DNA of 64,000 nucleotides. It comes from Lachnospiraceae bacterium (lineage in GTDB: Bacteria > Bacillota_A > Clostridia > Lachnospirales > Lachnospiraceae). Below the pieces are notes generated by a model, which had not been told where the DNA came from, searched no databases, and was given only the letters and a program-made list of their open reading frames with translations. Shown here in pieces: positions 1 to 9,337 of the stretch (position 1 is the stretch's first letter; every line of letters starts with the position of its first letter). The position numbers and the translations under genes are program-made. The stretch lies in NCBI GenBank assembly GCA_024683935.1, contig JAIKXV010000133.1, positions 1 through 64,000 on the forward strand, given 5' to 3'.

Positions 1-2
1 AC

Positions 3-407
3 AGCGTGGGAAGTGTTTTGAGGAAATCCGGAACAGGCGTATTTAACGGTGATATGGGAGAGATAATCAGTATCAATGCTGAAGACAGATCCTTAAATGT
101 CAGATTCGAGGACAACAGGGTAGCCCATTACAGCGGCAGGGAGCTGTCAGAGCTGGAACTCAGCTATGCCATAACCATCCATAAATCCCAGGGCAGTGAA
201 TATCCCGCTGTCGTGATGCCCATCCTGAACGGCCCGGACATCCTTATGAGCAGGAATCTACTGTATACCGGGATAACAAGGGCAAAAAGATGTGTTGTGA
301 TAATCGGAAGCGGCTCCATGCTGCAGAAAATGGCTGAAAACGACAGGGAACAGGAGAGGTATAGCGGACTTGACAGCGAAATCCTTAAGATCAATGAAGA
401 TCTCTGA
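3..407 (+). CDS. recD2: RecD2-like helicase, C-terminal part (5' end outside window)
   Basis: This is the C-terminal end of a superfamily 1B DNA helicase of the RecD/TraA (RecD2) type; the reading frame is already open at the window edge. The segment GVFNGDMG near the start, the SAYAITIHKSQGSE-like helicase motif (here YAITIHKSQGSE, about residue 55 of the visible part) and the LLYTGITRAK motif VI are characteristic of the second RecA-like domain. RecD2 proteins unwind DNA in repair and recombination. The gene overlaps the comF start by a few bases, so the two are probably co-transcribed. The family call is secure; the exact subtype cannot be confirmed without the N-terminal half. Confidence 0.85.
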   Translation, partial: SVGSVLRKSGTGVFNGDMGEIISINAEDRSLNVRFEDNRVAHYSGRELSELELSYAITIHKSQGSEYPAVVMPILNGPDILMSRNLLYTGITRAKRCVVIIGSGSMLQKMAENDREQERYSGLDSEILKINEDL

Positions 408-1107
408 TATTGTACTGGACATGGTCTTTCCGAGACACTGTCCGGTCTGCGACGGGATAATACCCTTCGGAGGAAAGCTGATATGCCGTGAATGCGAAGA
501 GAAAACGCTTTTTGTAAAAGAGCCCAGGTGTGTAAAGTGCGGTCGGATGCTCGACAGCGACAGAAAGGAATACTGCAGGGACTGCCTGCAGGTCAGTCAT
601 GCCTTTGACCGGGCGGTTTCCGTATTCATATATAATGATGCGCTGCAGGATGCGGTGTTCCGTTTTAAGTACGGCGGCAGACAGGAATATGCGGATTTTT
701 TCGCGGAAAGCATTGAAAAATACCTCGGCAGGGAAATAAGGTCCTTTGGGGCCGAAGCCCTGATACCGGTGCCGATCCACAGGGACAGGCTGGCCAAGCG
801 GGGATTTAACCAGGCAGAGCTTATTGCAGACAGACTCGGGGCTCTGATGGGAATACCCGCAGTAAAGGATCTGGTAGTAAGAACCGCTGCTACCAGACCC
901 CAAAAGGGCTTAAGCCGTGAGGAACGTCGGAAAAATTTGAAAAAGGCTTTCAAGTTAACCCGAAATGATGTAAAATTGACTAAGGTTATCATAATAGACG
1001 ACATATACACAACCGGGAGTACAGTCGATGAATTATCGCTGTTACTGAGACGAGCAGGAATATCGGAGGTATATGTGGTTACGGTGTGTTCAGGCTCGCC
1101 GGTATGA
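394..1107 (+). CDS. comF: ComF family protein (phosphoribosyltransferase-like, competence)
   Basis: The N-terminal third carries zinc-finger-like cysteine pairs (CPVC, CREC, CVKC, CRDC) and the C-terminal half has a phosphoribosyltransferase fold with the PRPP-loop signature VIIIDDIYTTGST. This is the ComFC layout, a protein linked to handling of incoming single-stranded DNA during transformation. I chose ATG 394, which gives MKISDIVLDMVFP, the usual start of the family just before the first CxxC; an upstream TTG at 370 would overlap recD2 by 38 bases. The downstream neighbour is yvyF, as in Bacillus subtilis comFC-yvyF, which supports the call. Confidence 0.88.
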   Translation: MKISDIVLDMVFPRHCPVCDGIIPFGGKLICRECEEKTLFVKEPRCVKCGRMLDSDRKEYCRDCLQVSHAFDRAVSVFIYNDALQDAVFRFKYGGRQEYADFFAESIEKYLGREIRSFGAEALIPVPIHRDRLAKRGFNQAELIADRLGALMGIPAVKDLVVRTAATRPQKGLSREERRKNLKKAFKLTRNDVKLTKVIIIDDIYTTGSTVDELSLLLRRAGISEVYVVTVCSGSPV

Positions 1108-1193
1108 TGGCCTGTATTATGTACGGCTTTTGTACGGGTCATGAGGGACTGTGCAGAGCCACATTGTCAAGGAAAAGGAGATACTGTAAGAAA

Positions 1194-1604
1194 ATGGATG
1201 TGAAGAATTGTAAGAAGTGCGGAAAGATGTTCAATTATGTTTCCGGACCTGTTATCTGCCCCATCTGTGCGGAAAAGGCCGAGGAGGATTTTCAGAAGGT
1301 CAAGGAATATATCGAGAAGAATCCCGGAGCGTCCGTAGCAATAACGGCAGAAGCCTGCGAGGTTGAGGTGGCCCAGATAAGACAGTGGCTTAAGGATGAG
1401 AGACTTACCTTTACTTCCGCTGACGGCTCCGACCTAACCTGTGAAAAGTGCGGCACCCCCATTCTGTCCGGAAGATTTTGCGATAAGTGTAAGAATGAGG
1501 TTACCAGAGGTCTTGCAGATGCCATTAAAAAGCCTGATGCTCCGAAACCTGCTCCGAAGAGCGGGCCTGCCGGCAACAAGATGAGATTCCTGGGAGGCAG
1601 GTAA
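1194..1604 (+). CDS. yvyF: YvyF-like flagellar operon protein
   Basis: A small protein of about 136 residues with two zinc-binding-type cysteine clusters: an N-terminal CKKCGKMF with CPIC, and a C-terminal CEKCGTPI with CDKC. Between them is a helix-turn-helix-like stretch (AEACEVEVAQIRQWLKDERL). This arrangement matches the YvyF family, which in Bacillus sits between comFC and flgM and has been linked to flagellar regulation. ATG 1194 is chosen because AAAGGAG lies about 13 bases upstream and the encoded MDVKNCKKCGKMF matches the family start; the frame extends upstream to 1086 but would overlap comF. The tail is rich in proline, lysine and glycine. Confidence 0.78.
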   Translation: MDVKNCKKCGKMFNYVSGPVICPICAEKAEEDFQKVKEYIEKNPGASVAITAEACEVEVAQIRQWLKDERLTFTSADGSDLTCEKCGTPILSGRFCDKCKNEVTRGLADAIKKPDAPKPAPKSGPAGNKMRFLGGR

Positions 1605-1612
1605 AAGGAATC

Positions 1613-2005
1613 ATGGTTGATGAAGAACGCCTGAAGCTGATGACGCGGATGGCATCATTTGAAGAAAACGAGGGAAAAAAAGCGATACCTATATGTGACT
1701 TCTTCAGAAGTGACTACGTAGGTCTTCATATGCTTTTATCAGCCGTATATATAACCATTGCATTTATTATTGTGATGGGAGTGGATCTGTTCTGCGGAAT
1801 GGAGTCTTTTCTTGCGGATTTTTATAAGACAGATTTTGTTTCCTTCGGAAAGGAGATGCTGCAGAAGTACATTTTCGTTCTGGCGATATATGTTCTTCTC
1901 GCTTTTGTGGTGTATTCATATCGCTACACAAAGGCAAGGAAGAGTACCAGAACCTACCAGAAGGCTCTGAAACGACTGAACATGATGTATGAGAAAAAGA
2001 AATGA
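1613..2005 (+). CDS. Small membrane protein of unknown function in the cda operon
   Basis: I do not recognise this 130-residue protein. A hydrophilic N-terminus of about 38 residues is followed by two clear membrane segments (roughly residues 40-62 and 83-103) and a basic C-terminal tail rich in lysine and arginine. The gene begins just after yvyF and overlaps the next membrane-protein gene by 4 bases (ATGA), so translation is probably coupled. Its place directly upstream of cdaA suggests an association with the cell envelope or c-di-AMP module, but that is inference from position only. Confidence 0.6.
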   Translation: MVDEERLKLMTRMASFEENEGKKAIPICDFFRSDYVGLHMLLSAVYITIAFIIVMGVDLFCGMESFLADFYKTDFVSFGKEMLQKYIFVLAIYVLLAFVVYSYRYTKARKSTRTYQKALKRLNMMYEKKK

Positions 2006-2952
2006 CCGAGCTATTATTATTCAGGGAGAGACTTAAAGAGTTATACGGCAGGTTTGATGTTTTTATCATTCCTGTACTCAGGTTTCTCCTGGCGGTAACA
2101 ACATATACGATGATAAACCGGAATATCGGTTTTATGGATAAGCTGGACAGCCCCGCTATAGTTTTCGGGGCTTCACTTGTGAATGCTTTTCTGCCTGTAA
2201 ATGCAATAGTACTCTTTGCGGGTATTTTTATAGTGCTGCATTTATACAGGCTTTCCCTTATCTGTGCAGGAGTTATCCTTATCCTGTTCGTGCTGCTGTT
2301 TCTCCTGTATTTCCACTTTGCTCCGAGAGACGGGATAGCGGTGCTCATTACTCCCCTGCTTTGTGCATTGGGGATGCCCTACATCGTACCTCTGGTATTC
2401 GGGCTTATGGGCACGGTCTTTACAGCCATACCCATTATCTGCGGTGTGGTTGTATATTATGCACTTGTTTATGTAAAGACTAACGGTTCCGCGCTTCAGG
2501 ACATGGATATTGAAGCCCTTTCCAAGGAACTGAAATCGGTGGTGGACGGCATCATGGGAAATCAGACCATGAGAGTAATGATGCTGGCCCTCGGACTTTC
2601 CTGCCTGGTGGTTTATCTCCTGCACAAGCTGTCAATAAAGTACAGCTGGACTATTGCAGTGGTTGCAGGCGGGATAGTTGAACTTGTAGCCATGCTGTAC
2701 GGGAAAATGCACTATGACCTGGATATTTCATCAGCGGGGCTTTTCTTCGGAATATTACTGTCACTGATGCTGGCAGTTATCATACAGTTCTTTATCCTTT
2801 CGGTGGATTATGTCAGAACGGAATTTCTGCAGTTTGAAGACGATGAATATTATTATTATGTTAAAGCTGTGCCAAAGATGTCGGTATCCATTCCCGAGAA
2901 AAGGGTGAAGAAGATATCGGGCAATGGAGAACGCAGAAAGACTGAAGAATGA
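2002..2952 (+). CDS. Polytopic membrane protein of unknown function upstream of cdaA
   Basis: A 316-residue protein with about eight hydrophobic segments, a conserved-looking loop around residues 155-185 (TNGSALQDMDIEALSKEL) and a cytosolic, charged C-terminus containing a tyrosine run. I do not recognise a named family. It overlaps the preceding gene by 4 bases and its TGA overlaps the ATG of cdaA, so the three form a tightly coupled unit. A role connected with c-di-AMP synthesis or envelope assembly is possible, but only the gene order supports it. Confidence 0.6.
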   Translation: MTELLLFRERLKELYGRFDVFIIPVLRFLLAVTTYTMINRNIGFMDKLDSPAIVFGASLVNAFLPVNAIVLFAGIFIVLHLYRLSLICAGVILILFVLLFLLYFHFAPRDGIAVLITPLLCALGMPYIVPLVFGLMGTVFTAIPIICGVVVYYALVYVKTNGSALQDMDIEALSKELKSVVDGIMGNQTMRVMMLALGLSCLVVYLLHKLSIKYSWTIAVVAGGIVELVAMLYGKMHYDLDISSAGLFFGILLSLMLAVIIQFFILSVDYVRTEFLQFEDDEYYYYVKAVPKMSVSIPEKRVKKISGNGERRKTEE

Positions 2953-3842
2953 CCGGACAAGTACCATCCCCTACGGATTTTATCCAAAAGTACATATCCT
3001 TTGATTCCATCCCCATGATGGTGGGTACCGACTTTATAGAGATCCTTATCATAACCTTCCTGATATATGAGCTTATGGTATGGATCAAGAATACCAAGGC
3101 CTGGTCTCTGCTCAGGGGAATGGTGATCATCGCGGTTTTTATAACCCTTGCATATATTTTCCAGATGAACACAATCATCTGGATAGTCCGTAATGCCCTG
3201 AATGTTGCGATAATGGCCCTCGTGGTAGTCTTTCAGCCGGAGCTTAGAAAGGCTCTGGATGTGCTGGGGCGTAAAAATATTCTTTCGGATTTTGTGGCAT
3301 TTAATATCTCCCAGAATACAGATGAGCGTTTTTCCGACAGGACCGTGAATGAGATAACGAAAGCCTGTTATGAAATGGGAAGGGCAAGAACCGGTGCCCT
3401 TATTGTCATAGAACAGAATGATCCGCTGTCCGAATATGAGAGGACGGGAATAGAGCTGGACTCCATAGTATCCAGCCAGCTGCTTATCAATATCTTCGAG
3501 CATAATACTCCCCTGCATGACGGGGCTGTCATTATACGGGGCAACCGGGTGACGAGCGCTACCTGCTATCTTCCCCTGTCAGACAATATGGAGTTGTCGA
3601 AGGAGCTGGGAACCAGACACAGGGCCGGCGTCGGCATTTCCGAAGCAACGGATTCCCTTACGATAATCGTTTCAGAGGAAAGCGGCAGGGTTTCCGTGGC
3701 GTACGAAGGGCGGCTGTACAGGAATCTGGAGATGAACGAATTAAAGGATCATCTTATCAGGCTGCAGAACAAGACAAAGAAGGCCGGAGACGAGAAGATA
3801 GGTCTGTTTTTCCGGCGCGGAAAAGGCGGTGATGCCTCATGA
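2949..3842 (+). CDS. cdaA: Diadenylate cyclase CdaA
   Basis: This membrane-anchored enzyme makes cyclic di-AMP from two ATP molecules. Three N-terminal membrane segments (about residues 25-95) precede a DisA_N diadenylate cyclase domain carrying the two family signatures, DGA at residues 191-193 and RHR at 223-225. The length of 297 residues is normal for CdaA (DacA). The start codon overlaps the upstream stop, and the 3' end overlaps cdaR by 4 bases. The order cdaA-cdaR-glmM is the conserved Firmicutes arrangement, in which CdaR and GlmM modulate the cyclase and link c-di-AMP to cell-wall precursor supply. Confidence 0.96.
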   Translation: MTGQVPSPTDFIQKYISFDSIPMMVGTDFIEILIITFLIYELMVWIKNTKAWSLLRGMVIIAVFITLAYIFQMNTIIWIVRNALNVAIMALVVVFQPELRKALDVLGRKNILSDFVAFNISQNTDERFSDRTVNEITKACYEMGRARTGALIVIEQNDPLSEYERTGIELDSIVSSQLLINIFEHNTPLHDGAVIIRGNRVTSATCYLPLSDNMELSKELGTRHRAGVGISEATDSLTIIVSEESGRVSVAYEGRLYRNLEMNELKDHLIRLQNKTKKAGDEKIGLFFRRGKGGDAS

Positions 3843-5227
3843 TAGAAACGGCAGTTGGCATGTTCAAGAAACTAACCGGAAATATGGGGCTGAAGCTGGT
3901 TTCTCTGTTCCTCGCCTTTCTCCTGTGGCTTTTTGTGGTGAGTATAGAAAATCCGGTGATGAACCTTTCCTTCTCATCGATTCCCATTACCATTGAGAAT
4001 GCGGATGTTATGGAGGATCAGGGCAAGGCCTTTGAGCTGAATGATTCCAGCAGAACCGTGACGGTCACGGTAAAGGCGGAGAGGTCGGTGCTTTCCGAGC
4101 TGTCGAGAGACAATATCAAAGCTACCATAGACATGACGGAGCTAAACGGAAACAAGGTTCCGATAGAAGTTAAGTCTACCAGGTATTCAGACAGGATACA
4201 GAGCATAAGTCCCTCCAAAGAATTTGCGAATGTGATAATAGAGGATCTGGCTTCATCCCAGTTTAAGATCCAGGTGGAGACAAGCGGCAGTCTTCCCGAT
4301 GGTTACGCCATCGGAACCACTTCCGTACAGAATAATGTTGTGCGGGTAAAGGGTCCGCAGTCAGTGGTCAATTCCATTGCGGAAGCAGTGGTCAGAGTCA
4401 ATGTTTCCGGAATGACCAGCGAGATACATACGGTCCTTCCGATACTCCTGCTGGATGCTGACGGGGATCAGGTCGATACGGCTCCTCTTGAGGTATCCCT
4501 GGATCAGGTTTCCGCTTCGGTAGAAATCTGGAAGGTTGTGGAAATACCGGTTTACGGAAGCTATAAGGGTGTGCCCGCCCAGGGCTATGCCGCTACCGGA
4601 ACGGTTACAGCAGAACCTGCGACTGTATTTGTTACGGGTGACAGCAAAAATCTGAATGCTGTCCGCTCCGTTACCATTCCGGACACTGAGCTCGATATCA
4701 CCAACGCCACCGGAAATGTATCCGCTGAAGTCAATATCAGCTCCTATCTGCCGGACGGCATATATCCGGATCCCACCCATGACGAGGATACGGTGACACT
4801 TACTGCCCATGTGGAAAAGGCTGATGCCCAGGTTATACAGGTTCCCTATTCCAACCTGACAGTAAATGCTCTTCCTGATAATATGACCATCGGAAATGAC
4901 ATGGACACCAGTATGGTGGCAGTAACTGTCCATGGTCTGAAAGCATCGCTTTCACAGCTTAACGGGAATACTATAACGGGCGTTTTGGATCTGTCGGAGG
5001 TGCCGCTTAATGAGAACGGTACGATAACTCCCGGGTCATATGCGGGAGCCGTGAAACTGAATCTGCCTGACGGCATATACCAGGATACAGCCGTAGCCCA
5101 TGTGCTGCTCCAGATGAAGGGAGAAGCTGCCGAAGACACAGAGGGAGATGAGACTGCAGCCGCAGAAGGCCGCAGTGATACGTCAAATACAAATGAACCC
5201 CGGGGAGAAGGGGAAAATCAGGATTAA
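3839..5227 (+). CDS. cdaR: CdaA regulator CdaR (YbbR-domain protein)
   Basis: An extracytoplasmic protein held by one N-terminal membrane segment (about residues 17-36, LKLVSLFLAFLLWLFVVS), followed by several YbbR-like beta-rich repeats and an acidic, low-complexity C-terminus rich in glutamate, alanine and threonine. CdaR binds and modulates CdaA. At 462 residues it matches a YbbR protein with about four repeats. The gene overlaps cdaA by 4 bases and is followed after 9 bases by glmM. The repeats were recognised from spacing and the MNLSFSSIPITIEN-type motif, so their number is approximate. Confidence 0.92.
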   Translation: MIETAVGMFKKLTGNMGLKLVSLFLAFLLWLFVVSIENPVMNLSFSSIPITIENADVMEDQGKAFELNDSSRTVTVTVKAERSVLSELSRDNIKATIDMTELNGNKVPIEVKSTRYSDRIQSISPSKEFANVIIEDLASSQFKIQVETSGSLPDGYAIGTTSVQNNVVRVKGPQSVVNSIAEAVVRVNVSGMTSEIHTVLPILLLDADGDQVDTAPLEVSLDQVSASVEIWKVVEIPVYGSYKGVPAQGYAATGTVTAEPATVFVTGDSKNLNAVRSVTIPDTELDITNATGNVSAEVNISSYLPDGIYPDPTHDEDTVTLTAHVEKADAQVIQVPYSNLTVNALPDNMTIGNDMDTSMVAVTVHGLKASLSQLNGNTITGVLDLSEVPLNENGTITPGSYAGAVKLNLPDGIYQDTAVAHVLLQMKGEAAEDTEGDETAAAEGRSDTSNTNEPRGEGENQD

Positions 5228-5236
5228 GGAGAAATT

Positions 5237-6586
5237 ATGGCCAGACTATTCGGAACAGACGGAGTAAGGGGCGTCGCAAATACAGAACTTACACCCATGC
5301 TTGCAATGCAGCTGGGTGCGGCCGGAGCATATGTGCTTACAGAGGAGCATGCATACAGACCTACAATAATGGTTGGCTGCGATACCAGGGTGTCAGGAGA
5401 TATGCTGGCGAATGCGCTGATGGCCGGGATCTGTTCAGTGGGAGCAAATGCTGTATATGTGGGTGTAATGCCTACTCCTGCCATTGCCTATCTTACACGT
5501 AAGTACAAGGTGGATGCGGGAGTTGTGATCTCCGCTTCCCATAATCCCGTAGAGTTTAACGGCATCAAATTCTTTAACGGCGACGGTTACAAGCTGTCCG
5601 ATGAAATGGAGGACAGGATAGAAGCCCACATTAGAGACGGTAATAAGGGGCTTCCCCAGCCTACGGGATCCCGGGTAGGAAAGATAAAGTACAGAAGGGA
5701 TGCAAGGGAAGAATATATCAATCATTCCATGCGCCAGATCAGCACAGATCTTCACGGCATGAAGATCGTGGTGGACTGTGCAGAGGGCGCGGCATATTTC
5801 ACATCGGTGGAAACATTGAGAGAGCTGGGAGCAGATGTGATCGCCATACATAATAACCCCGACGGTTCGAATATCAACTCAAACTGCGGCTCCACCCATA
5901 TGGAGGAGCTCTGTGCAAGGGTTGTTATGGAACATGCCGATCTGGGACTGGCTTTTGACGGTGATGCGGACAGACTGCTTGCCTGTGATGAAAAGGGACA
6001 GCTGGTCAACGGTGATGAGATAATGGCCATTATCGGCAATTATATGAAGGATCAGGGAACCCTGGCAGGAGATACGATAGTTGTCACGGTCATGACCAAT
6101 CTGGGCTTCATTCTGATGGGCAAGGAAAGAGGGATAAAGATCGAACAGACGAAGGTAGGAGACAGGTATGTTCTGGAGCATATGAGGGAGATCGGAGCAT
6201 CCCTCGGAGGCGAACAGTCCGGACATATCATCTTCCTAAATGAAAATACCACCGGAGACGGACTGTTGTCGGCGCTCCACCTCCTGGAAGTGGTAAAGAC
6301 CACCGGGAAAAAGCTTTCGGAGCTGGCAACGATCATGGAGGTGCTGCCACAGGCTCTGTACAATGCCAAGGTGCCTAATCACAAGAAAGAGAGCTATATG
6401 GATTATCCTGAGGTTAAGGATGCCATTGCTGAGCTGGAGAAAAAATATGCGGGAGAAGGCAGGATACTGATACGTCCTTCAGGAACCGAGCCCCTGGTAA
6501 GGGTTATGATCGAGGGCAAGGATCAGAAGGTGATAGATAAGGACGCTAAGGATCTCGCGGAACTTATCGAGAGCACGGTATTCTGA
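5237..6586 (+). CDS. glmM: Phosphoglucosamine mutase GlmM
   Basis: GlmM converts glucosamine-6-phosphate to glucosamine-1-phosphate on the route to UDP-GlcNAc, which feeds peptidoglycan and most nucleotide sugars used later in this window. The sequence opens with [13 protein letters not shown], has the catalytic serine in ISASHNP (Ser101), the metal-binding DGDADR loop (residues 241-246), GGEQSGH in domain 3 and the phosphate-binding [12 protein letters not shown] near the end. The length of 449 residues is typical. A strong AAGGAG site precedes the ATG. About 130 bases separate it from ptsH; the gap holds a short GGGG/CCCC hairpin without a T-tract and a promoter for ptsH. Confidence 0.97.
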   Translation: MARLFGTDGVRGVANTELTPMLAMQLGAAGAYVLTEEHAYRPTIMVGCDTRVSGDMLANALMAGICSVGANAVYVGVMPTPAIAYLTRKYKVDAGVVISASHNPVEFNGIKFFNGDGYKLSDEMEDRIEAHIRDGNKGLPQPTGSRVGKIKYRRDAREEYINHSMRQISTDLHGMKIVVDCAEGAAYFTSVETLRELGADVIAIHNNPDGSNINSNCGSTHMEELCARVVMEHADLGLAFDGDADRLLACDEKGQLVNGDEIMAIIGNYMKDQGTLAGDTIVVTVMTNLGFILMGKERGIKIEQTKVGDRYVLEHMREIGASLGGEQSGHIIFLNENTTGDGLLSALHLLEVVKTTGKKLSELATIMEVLPQALYNAKVPNHKKESYMDYPEVKDAIAELEKKYAGEGRILIRPSGTEPLVRVMIEGKDQKVIDKDAKDLAELIESTVF

Positions 6587-6644
6587 TGCCGGTCCGGGGA
6601 CTTCAGAGAGCCCCCAAGGTATTGGTAAGATTGTATATAATACA

Positions 6645-6673
6645 TTGTGTAAATACTATTTCTATGGTATAAT
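6645..6673 (+). promoter_or_regulatory. Sigma-A-type promoter for ptsH
   Basis: TTGTGT at 6645-6650 and a perfect TATAAT at 6668-6673 are separated by 17 bases. The predicted transcript starts near 6680 and leaves a leader of about 35 bases containing GAGGAA ahead of the ATG at 6716. The position just downstream of glmM marks a likely operon boundary. Confidence 0.7.
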
Positions 6674-6715
6674 TTTACAAATGGCTTTATCGGATTAAAG
6701 TAACGAGGAAATAAA

Positions 6716-6979
6716 ATGGTCAGTCAGAAGATAGTCATCAAAAATCCCACCGGTCTGCATCTTCGTCCGGCAGGAATCCTCTGCAAGGAGGCTATGGAAT
6801 ATAAATCCCTTATCACCTTCAGATTCAGGGAGAATACTGCCAACGCAAAGAGTGTGCTCAGTGTTCTCGGCGCCTGCGTGAAGAGCGGGGATGAGATCGA
6901 GCTGATGTGCGAGGGAGAAGATGAAGAAGAGGCGCTGAAGGCGCTGATCTCAGCTATAGAGAGCGGATTGGGCGAATGA
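6716..6979 (+). CDS. ptsH: HPr family phosphocarrier protein
   Basis: An 87-residue HPr of the phosphoenolpyruvate:sugar phosphotransferase system. The phosphorylatable histidine is His15 in TGLHLRPA, and Ser46 (AKSVLS) is present in the position used by HPr kinase for catabolite control, so this can serve both transport and regulation. Retention of His15 argues against a Crh-type paralogue. The sequence after the active site (GILCKEA) differs somewhat from the commonest form. It has its own promoter and a good ribosome site, and its stop overlaps the next gene (ATGA), an unexpected partner for HPr. Confidence 0.93.
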   Translation: MVSQKIVIKNPTGLHLRPAGILCKEAMEYKSLITFRFRENTANAKSVLSVLGACVKSGDEIELMCEGEDEEEALKALISAIESGLGE

Positions 6980-8427
6980 GTTTGATTCCGGCTGTCATTC
7001 ACTGGATCCTTAGCTTTTTTACGGACCGGCTGGTTTTTTCATGGACCGGTGATAGTAATATTTTTAATTATATAGGCTGCAAGGCTGTTCTTCTGGTACT
7101 GCTCATAATGATCTGGAAGGCCATTATCGAGCATAAAAAGGACACCCTTCTGATATTGAAATATGCGGGGATATATCTTATCCCCCTTATTTTTGTTCTG
7201 GTATTCAAGCTCCCCCAGGGGTATCTGTCAAATGATGAGAGCCTGATCTATGAGGAAGCAAGAGTTCTGTCGGATTACACCTGGTTTTCATATCTCACCA
7301 CCTGGTACTACATTATCTCGATGATGCTGATACCGTGGAAATACGGTCCCATTATTGTCAAGGTTGTGATCCAGGCCCTGGTCTGCGGTTACTGCGTGAA
7401 AAGGGTTTCCGGGCGTTACGGGGAGAAGACGGGGTATTTCACATACATTCCCTTTCTTTTCTATCCGGTCATGGCCTATACCACATCGGCACACCGCATA
7501 CCGGTATATTTCCTGCTCTATGCTTTTCTCCTGGTGAAGCTTTATTTTGATAAAGATGAAGACGTGGTTCCTGAGAAAAAGATGCTGCTATGGGTGCTTT
7601 TCTTAGGCGCTGTACTGACCCAGTGGAGGACAGAGGGAATCTATCTTCTTGCCCTGATCCCAATACTTCTTTTTATCACATACCCGTCTTTGCGGGATAT
7701 CAAAAAGGGGGCGGTACTGATAACTGCTTTTATCCTGATCCAGTATCTCGTGTCAGTTCCCCAGAACGGGATTATTCCGGGCAGGATGGGGGACAAGGCG
7801 AATAACAGGATGGCGCCTTTTTATGCTTATACCATTGTAAATATGATGAGGAACGGCCTAGACAGGGATGCCAATAAGGAGGATCTGGAAAAGGCAGGAC
7901 GTTATCTTGACCTTGAAAAGGTAGACAGGATAAATGAGGATCTTGGAGATATCAATTACGAGGATGTACTGATCCTATATTATCCCGGATATACAGGGGT
8001 CAGGGAGGACGTGACGCCGGAAGATTATAATGCGTATACGGAAGGCTGCATGAATATATTCAAAAATAATCCTGCTGTGTTCTTTGTTACCCGTTCGGGA
8101 GCTTTTGATTATGCAGCAAGACCCTATCATATCGGGACTGACCAGGGAGGGGTAAAGGGACTTATTAAGCTGGTATTCAGTGTGGTAAAGGCGCTGTTTT
8201 ACAATCTCTATATCCCCTGTGTGCTGCTGCTTGCGGGATGCGTGGTTTTCCTTATTAAAAGAAAGTGGTTCGAGTTCTTTGCAGCAGGAGGGCTTATCGG
8301 GCACTTTATAATAGTATTTATACTTGCGCCCGCTTCGTACTTTAAATATTATTTCCCGATATATTTCACGGTATATCTGTATCTGACCCTGGCGGGGATC
8401 GGCGTTTTTGCAAAGAAAAGGCAATAG
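6976..8427 (+). CDS. Polytopic membrane protein, possible GT-C-type glycosyltransferase
   Basis: A 483-residue protein with around ten membrane segments. Acidic residues follow an early helix (LSNDESLIYEEARVL, about residues 80-95), where GT-C transferases such as GT39 and PMT relatives carry an Asp/Glu catalytic pair in the first outer loop. A hydrophilic region of about 110 residues (about 270-375) precedes the last helices. No specific family could be named. The 4-base overlap with ptsH suggests co-expression; the following rmlD gene starts 46 bases later, so this may be the first gene of the glycan region. Confidence 0.5.
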   Translation: MSLIPAVIHWILSFFTDRLVFSWTGDSNIFNYIGCKAVLLVLLIMIWKAIIEHKKDTLLILKYAGIYLIPLIFVLVFKLPQGYLSNDESLIYEEARVLSDYTWFSYLTTWYYIISMMLIPWKYGPIIVKVVIQALVCGYCVKRVSGRYGEKTGYFTYIPFLFYPVMAYTTSAHRIPVYFLLYAFLLVKLYFDKDEDVVPEKKMLLWVLFLGAVLTQWRTEGIYLLALIPILLFITYPSLRDIKKGAVLITAFILIQYLVSVPQNGIIPGRMGDKANNRMAPFYAYTIVNMMRNGLDRDANKEDLEKAGRYLDLEKVDRINEDLGDINYEDVLILYYPGYTGVREDVTPEDYNAYTEGCMNIFKNNPAVFFVTRSGAFDYAARPYHIGTDQGGVKGLIKLVFSVVKALFYNLYIPCVLLLAGCVVFLIKRKWFEFFAAGGLIGHFIIVFILAPASYFKYYFPIYFTVYLYLTLAGIGVFAKKRQ

Positions 8428-8473
8428 TGTTAAAATTACGAAGGAATTCTGATCTTTTTATTAGGAGAATGCT

Positions 8474-9337
8474 ATGAAAAAGATACTGCTCACTGGCTCT
8501 AACGGACAGCTCGGACGAGCCATGAATAAAGAGCTTCAGGGAAGTGAATATGAGCTTTACAATACGGATGTATTTGAGGGCGAGGGGATACATCCCCTGG
8601 ATATTACCAGTATTGACGCGGTAATGGAGGCGGTACGGGAGATAAAGCCTTACGCCGTTATCAATTGCGCAGCGTATACCGCGGTTGATGCCCAGGAAAA
8701 GGATGTTGAAAACTCCTATAAGATCAACGCCATAGGACCCAGGAACCTGGCGATAGCGTCCAGGGAAACCGGTGCAAAGCTCATCCATATATCGACAGAC
8801 TATGTTTTTAAGGGCGACAGCAAAAAACCCTATACGGAGTTTGACAAGACGGGTCCGGTAAGCACTTACGGCAGGACGAAGCTGCAGGGGGAAAAGTTTG
8901 TAAAAGCCTTTGCAGACAGGTACTTTATCGTACGCACCGCATGGCTGTACGGTGACGGCAAGAACTTTGTGAAGACAATGCTGAAGCTGTCCGAGAACCA
9001 TGATGAGATAAGCGTGGTCTGTGACCAGATCGGAAATCCGACCAGCGCAAAAAGCCTGGCAAAGGCTCTGAGCTATCTGCTTCCCACGGAGAATTACGGC
9101 ATTTTCCACGGAACCTGTGAAGGAGAGTGCAGCTGGGCTGATTTTGCCGAAAGGATCTTTAAGATAGCAGGAAAAAATACCAGAGTAAAGCATATAACGA
9201 CCGAGGATTATAAAAGCTTGAATCCCGACAGTACGGACAGGCCGGCGTTTTCCATGCTGGATAATTTCATGTTCCGGCTGACCGGGGATTTCCGCTTTGA
9301 TCACTGGGAGGATGCCATAGAGGAGTATTTAAAATGA
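8474..9337 (+). CDS. rfbD: dTDP-4-dehydrorhamnose reductase
   Basis: An SDR enzyme catalysing the last step of dTDP-L-rhamnose synthesis. It has the nucleotide-binding GSNGQLG (residues 8-14) and the catalytic pair Tyr132/Lys136 in TYGRTK; the 287-residue length is normal for RmlD. The ATG is preceded by TAGGAG. The other rhamnose genes (rmlA, rmlB, rmlC) are not in the window, so they must lie elsewhere, or the enzyme may reduce another 4-keto sugar. The stop overlaps gmd by 4 bases. Confidence 0.9.
   Translation: MKKILLTGSNGQLGRAMNKELQGSEYELYNTDVFEGEGIHPLDITSIDAVMEAVREIKPYAVINCAAYTAVDAQEKDVENSYKINAIGPRNLAIASRETGAKLIHISTDYVFKGDSKKPYTEFDKTGPVSTYGRTKLQGEKFVKAFADRYFIVRTAWLYGDGKNFVKTMLKLSENHDEISVVCDQIGNPTSAKSLAKALSYLLPTENYGIFHGTCEGECSWADFAERIFKIAGKNTRVKHITTEDYKSLNPDSTDRPAFSMLDNFMFRLTGDFRFDHWEDAIEEYLK

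Noticed and set aside
391..903. Long open frames on the minus strand opposite comF and many glycan genes
   Set aside because: They lack ribosome sites and recognisable domains, and mirror strongly coding plus-strand genes.
6587..6644. Intrinsic terminator after glmM
   Set aside because: There is a GGGG/CCCC pairing possibility but a weak stem and no following T-tract.
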